Positions 59,084 through 64,000 of a stretch of 64,000 nucleotides of DNA are shown in pieces. The position numbers and the translations under genes were made by a program. The number at the start of each line of letters is the position of its first letter. The first letter of the stretch is position 1. Source of the stretch: Castor canadensis (lineage: Eukaryota; Chordata; Mammalia; Rodentia; Castoridae); contig NC_133397.1 in the NCBI RefSeq assembly GCF_047511655.1, positions 19,555,501-19,619,500 on the forward strand, in the 5' to 3' direction. Under the pieces are notes generated by a model. That model was not told the origin of the DNA, ran no database searches, and saw nothing but the letters and a program-made list of their open reading frames with translations.

Positions 59084-61065
59084 CTTCCCAGATTTGAAGG
59101 AAGAGATGTGGTATAGGTCTCTGTCTTCCCTACATCCCATAGCTCTCCAAACAAGGAAAGATACACACTAGTAACCTAAATCGTATTGAACAAAGGAATG
59201 AATGAAATAAAGTGCTTCTGGCTCTGTTCTCAAGTCTGAGAAAATAACTCCCAACATATGTCTTCCCAGCACACTTGCTGAAACATCTCTGAGAGACTCA
59301 GATGCTTGCTGCTGAGCCCACAGACTCACGCCTCTCCCTCTGTGCCAAGCAGGAATAAACCAGGTGTCCTCCACAAATTCAGTGCCAGGAAACAAGGGGT
59401 GCAGTCTCTGCAGATGTGCCAACTGACCCTGAGAGAGGGAGGAGAAATTTCTGAAATAAATGAATTTTGAAAAGCATCCCACAAATGCAAAAATGTTTTC
59501 ATGCCACCTCTTATGCTTCTAGGATGTGCCAGGTGGCATATACTGTAATTACTGCAGACCACATATATTCATGCACATGTGTAATGTCAGGGCAAATGAA
59601 GATTCTCAATATAAGTGCTCTGGCAGCCCAAAATCTTCAAGTCACAGAAAGACTGGGAAACCATAGCTGGGACATCTTCACCACACCAAGAAATTTTTGT
59701 CTAAACCACTCTACCGGCTTATTAATCATAGATGATATGTTTGAATTCCACTGGTGAACATAGATTGGACTCAACTATGACACATTACAAACCACAGTAC
59801 CATTTTCACCATTGAATCCTGATCTCAAGTCTTCAAAAATCAAGCACTCAGTAGATATAAAGTGGCCAGGATATGAGACAAGGCAAGACATTTGTGGCAG
59901 GTACTATTGACATTCTAAGCTGCCTTAGTCACAGTTAACAATGAGCCTGTCAAGTCAAGCCTTCTATTGAGTTTATGCCAAATGACTGATTAGGAGTGAG
60001 ATTTAAAGAGTGATAGGTAAGGGTGGATATGAAGTACAGTGGACAGCCTGGGGTTTTTGTATCTGTGAGAAGATACTAAATGGTCAGTAGCAGCAGTACA
60101 ATGCAATCAAGGTAGTTGTCTCAATGGCCTGAAGCAAAATTTCTATGTGCAACCCAGAAAGGCCAGGCATACCCTGGATAGAAGCTAAATACAACAGATA
60201 TTCAAGAAGACATTAGAAAAGCAGAAGACCTGGTATATAATGGTTGTAATTCATACAAAAGAACAACAGAAATGAAATAGGAGCATTCCATTAACACTGC
60301 AAACCAACTGAAGCTGCCCAGAGCTGGTTAAGCTGATTACCATAACAAGAACAACCTCCATGGAGCAGGGGCACAGGGAGGGAAGTGGGTATATAATCAC
60401 TTATGTGCAGTGTCTCTTTATGTGCATATGTGAGTGGTGTCTGAGAAATAAGTGTAATTGTGAATATATCTATTGAAAATAGGAATTCCACTATGGAGCT
60501 TTCAGTGCCTGCTACTTTCCTTCCACAATTGAAACCACCAAGCCTCCAGAAAAAGTTGAGAAAACTCTGAATAAGCTTCCTGGTGGGAAAGAGCTGAGCA
60601 GTGGCCTGGAAGCATGAGGGAGGTTCAGTGAGTTCTGTTTAATGAAATGTGACATGTGGTATTATCACTAAGACACTTTCTTAGGTACCCAAGCCCCAAA
60701 CTTATGAATTCACCAGAAAATGTACTTTTCTAATGTTAAAATCCTTAACTATTTCCTCCTAATGTCAGTTCTAAATGCTTGGTTCTAAATATTTACTTCT
60801 GTTGCTATCTGACTCTCACAAGCACAAAATGAATCCTGTCCCAAGAAAGAAGCAGGTAGGCTACTCCAACAAAGGGATTCCTTGTTCATGTCTTTCACCA
60901 GTCCAACAAACATATATGATGCCTTTGAATTCCACTGGTAAACACAAATGAGACTCAAGCAATAGCCTATCCCACAAGCTTGACTAAAGTTTACTGAGTT
61001 CAGACTTAGAGGCCAGAGGAAGGAAATGGACAGATGAATGTGTTCTGAAGCAAATTTGATAAGAA
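59083..61065. other. No gene seen; contains one member of a dispersed pair
   Basis: Single-copy DNA, except that 59728-59774 resembles 60912-60958 (shared exact 16-mer tttgaattccactggt). Open frames up to about 105 codons have no known domain. Confidence 0.5.
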
Positions 61066-61117
61066 ACATAGCTAGTTTCTACATAGCTAGTTTCTACAGG
61101 CTAGAAACTAGCTATGT
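61066..61117. repeat. 15-bp tandem duplication with perfect 16-bp inverted copy
   Basis: acatagctagtttct occurs twice head to tail (61066-61080 and 61081-61095). The second copy plus one base (61081-61096) is followed, after the five bases caggc, by its exact reverse complement tagaaactagctatgt (61102-61117). The result is a potential hairpin with a 16-bp stem and 5-base loop. No gene or transposon end is evident around it. Confidence 0.97.
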
Positions 61118-61714
61118 CCTGGAAAGACAAAAATCACAACAGAAGAAAGGAGAAGGAAATGGAGCAGGGCCTCTTTCCTATGGAAAATTCAAAGCAATTG
61201 TGGGAAAAGGTACACTCATGAAGCCCAAACATTCAGGGATAAATGTAAGGTGTGAATGAATTACATTAGACTCCTTTAGAGATCTTTTAGAAAACACAAC
61301 TTAAGGTAATTTTTTTCAATTCAGTTGAAGTTGGATGATGTGCAGGCAACAATATCATTAAAAGGCTCTCTGGGTTCTTTAATGTGCAGTCACAATTGAA
61401 TCATTTATTCCAACTCCAGAACTTATGAGAGCTCATATGAGAAGGAGATCACTGAAAGTAAAAGTCATCAGGCAAGGCACCATAGGATGACAGGTAGGGA
61501 AGGGAAAGAGAACCAGGATTGTGGGGAAAGAAGCAAGAAACATGTCTGGAGCACACCTACTTATGGAGGCCTTACACACCAAGCCCAATAGCACATACTT
61601 GATTTGTTAGAAAATAGGAAGAAGGAGGGTACCACCCCAAAGATGGATTCATACACCTCGCCATACACAATATGTTTCTGTTTATGGGACACTTTTCCAT
61701 CATGGTCTTTTTTT
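61118..61714. other. No gene seen
   Basis: Single-copy DNA. No feature supported. Confidence 0.5.
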
Positions 61715-61830
61715 TTTTAATCCTTTCCACAACAATGTGAGATAGGCAAGCAGAGAAAACACAAACATGTCCATTTTTCAATGAGGAAATGGAGACTCAG
61801 AGAGTTTGAGTGACTCAGTAAGACTGGTGT
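61715..61830 (-). repeat. MIR-like ancient SINE, antisense
   Basis: Plus strand reads tcctttccacaacaatgtga, gataggcaagcagag, tccatttttcaatgaggaaa, tggagactcagagagtttga and gtgactcagtaagactggtg. This is the reverse order of MIR core and tail. The block 'ttcaatgaggaaa-tggagactcagag' is diagnostic. Confidence 0.75.
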
Positions 61831-64000
61831 TTTCAGAACATTAGTCTGGTGATAGCATGCAGTGTGAATTACAGTGTGGGAGAGAGAATTCCAGGAGGCC
61901 CCTTAGAAGACTGATACCTTCCTAAAAATGGGAGGTAATATCAGACCTTGGCATGACAAAGGAAACACAGCAGACAGAAGAGCTAAGAGCCACCTTCCTG
62001 CTATGTATCCCTCTATTTGCCTTTGGTACATGAGCACCAATGTTTAACACAGTAGGCTAAAGATGGAGCAGCTCTGTGTGCATTAAGAATTGAGGAGGCT
62101 GCAAAACGGGATGAATTCATGAAGCAGATGTGGATGAGAACTTGGCCTTCCAACAAGAGGAGTTCTCTCCACAAATTGATTTTAGGGATAAAGGAAGCTT
62201 TTTCTTCAAGTCTCAGGAAATTCATGGTTGAAATGCATTAGTCCTTCTCCTTCTCCCACCACTCATTTTATTTGTAAATATGAGAAAACATAACTGAGGA
62301 TGCTCTTCATTAATTATGGGAGTCAGCCAGTCTGTGGAGAGTGAGAGTTTTCCAAAAACACTGACCTGAGAAGTCTGCCTCTGTGCAAGGTTTGCCCCCT
62401 CCAGTGCCACCTGAACCTGGGAGGATGATTCTGCCTAATGCTGGAGTTTTAATAGTATTGTACCCCGGGCCTCCAACTTAGCTGTTAACAGTGATGCATT
62501 TGGGATCCATTCTTACTCTTCAACTTGTAACTTACTCAGAGATTGGGCAACTAGAGGAGCCCTATTCGTAAGGATTGTCCTCAGAGACCCCAAGAGTTGG
62601 CAACATGATTAGAGCAGGGAAACGAAGAGATTCCTGGCAAAACCCCATGACACTGGCTGTTCCCAAACGAGTTTTCATCCTTCTACAGCCATGCAAGGGA
62701 AGGGCCTGGTAACCATCCTCCTAGGAGCCCAATTATTTAATTAGTCCACCCACAAGCCTGGTGAGTAGGGCTTCCTCTAAGTCAGCTCTGGGATCCACTC
62801 TGGGAAATCCCGTCAGACACAAAGTTTAGATTTTGCAGGTATCTTGCTTCGTTACAGACTGCTGCCTCCATCAAACACCTTCATCCAGGGAGCCCAATAA
62901 AGGATTGGCAGGCTCTATTCTGTGATGTTTACAACGCTGAGAAAGTGCAGAACCCAGACAAATATTTTAATATTCTTTACCTTGTTAAACAGCCTAACAA
63001 GCCAGCTGATTACATAGTGTACCTTTAAAAGGCCAAGATGGTATAAAGGATCATTATTTTTTAAAAACATGATTTTATTATTCAGGTTCCATCAATAAGG
63101 CTAAAATCTATTCCTTTTAGGAAGCAAGGGCCAATATTCATTCTCTGTTTTCTACTGATCTTGAGATTAAATGATTAAGTTTCATATATACTTTGAAAAA
63201 CAAGCTTTTCACAAGATCTTGGATTAATTTGACCAACTTTGGCCATCCAGAGGATATAGCTTCCTGCTGGTACTAGATTAAATGTCCTCTTGACATTGGA
63301 TCTTAAGTTCACTTGACAATACCATTCACCACTATTCAAGACTCTTAGTTCACTTTCTGATTTAAGAACATGTAGAGTGACATTCTGCACCACTAACCTG
63401 TGGAAAGCCTCCCTACGCTATGCTGAACTAAGAGAAGAGACATGCCACTTCTCCCCACCAGCTGGCTCCAAAGCTGCTTGAGTGAACCTGCAGAACAAAC
63501 AGGTGAGCATCATGCACCACACGTGACTCCCCTACCTATCCCCTTGGGAACATAATCCAGCACAGCCCCTGGACAAATGGAATCCCTACCCCCAACAAAA
63601 CTGAAAAGCACAAACAGTGAATTGTATTCTAATACCAACAGCAGAGATGGAGGTGGAACACTTAACCTGCCCCCAGAGAATGGGGATGGGGCAAGGAGCT
63701 GAACTCTCAGTGCCGAACTCTCAGTGAACAAATGTGGGAAAAGCAACAAAGGCTGAGAGCAGGAGAGGGACGACAAGCCAGCCTCCCAAAGCAGGGCAAG
63801 TGGTGGATCCCAGAGCTGTCTCGTGGCATGGAGGGCAATACTCAAAACTGAATTGCTCCACCTTGCTTGGGGAGGAGCTGACCAGAGTTGTAGCTATAGG
63901 GCAATATAGCTGCCACCTAGTGAAAACAACAACAGCCCTGACCATCCTGCATGAACTGGCAGTGAGTTACCTCAGCTCCCAATTGCAACTTGCCCTGTGG
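61831..64000. other. No gene seen; right edge may enter a repeat
   Basis: Single-copy DNA up to about 63.4 kb. 62.7-63.1 kb contains homeodomain-type AT words (ccaattatttaattagtcca at 62729-62748) and no transposon that I recognise. From about 63.4 kb the sequence becomes more GC-rich and carries a minus-strand frame of 111 codons (63510-63845) of low complexity. A 12-bp direct repeat gaactctcagtg occurs at 63701-63712 and 63715-63726. This could be the 5' UTR of another L1 cut by the window edge, but I cannot show it. Confidence 0.4.

Noticed and set aside
1-64000. CRISPR array, phage, operon, bacterial mobile island or antiviral system
   Set aside because: No regularly spaced repeats of that kind and no prokaryotic gene layout. 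The content is mammalian interspersed repeats and single-copy DNA.

Overview
This window is mammalian nuclear DNA with no host gene that I can support. It has no operon-like layout, no conserved protein apart from transposon proteins, and no rRNA, canonical tRNA gene or CRISPR array. The repeats point to a rodent. There are L1 LINEs, 7SL-derived B1-like SINEs, tRNA-derived ID-like SINEs (two of them joined to B1-like units in composite elements), and old mammal-wide repeats (MIR, L2, MaLR LTRs, hAT and Tigger DNA transposons). The B1 plus ID composites and the L1 3' ends look most like beaver (Castor, Castorimorpha). That assignment is recalled knowledge, not a search result.

Layout. 0.3-2.8 kb: a 5'-truncated, recent-looking L1. 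2.8-7.8 kb: single-copy DNA with a (TG)n tract. 7.8-9.3 kb: a second truncated L1. 9.3-13.3 kb: nothing recognised. 13.3-18 kb: a cluster of old repeats (MIR, hAT, antisense B1, L2, AT-rich microsatellite). 19.1-19.4 kb: an L1 3' UTR fragment. 20.2 kb: a CA-rich tract. 21.6-23.1 kb: two antisense MaLR LTRs. 24-29 kb: a repeat-poor stretch. 29.2-29.5 kb: an antisense L1 3' UTR fragment. 30-32.7 kb: old repeats (L3/L2-like, ID, MER5-like, MaLR, MIR). 36.6-37.8 kb: MaLR, MIR and a Tigger-like element. 39.7-46.0 kb: a full-length but heavily broken L1 with a tandem-monomer 5' UTR. 46.3-54.1 kb: SINEs, AT-rich tracts, L2 and two more truncated L1s. 55.3 kb: a MER2-like element. 58.7 kb: an ID element. 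59-64 kb: mostly single-copy DNA with a (GT)n tract, a perfect hairpin and a MIR.

Seven L1 copies fall into two 3' UTR lineages. Lineage A includes the 0.3, 7.8, 19.1, 29.2 and 49.0 kb copies. Lineage B includes the 39.7 and 49.6 kb copies. For all seven I found likely target-site duplications, which fix the insertion boundaries. All coding remnants here belong to L1 ORF1 or ORF2, and every one is disabled by stops, indels, truncation or loss of a catalytic residue.

I did not find a new biological system. The most worthwhile observations are the 87-88 bp monomer array in the 5' UTR of the 39.7 kb L1, the scrambled ORF1/ORF2 structure of that same element, the nearly open ORF2 of the 0.3 kb L1 with a changed reverse-transcriptase catalytic motif, and a perfect 16-bp hairpin beside an exact 15-bp tandem duplication at 61.1 kb.
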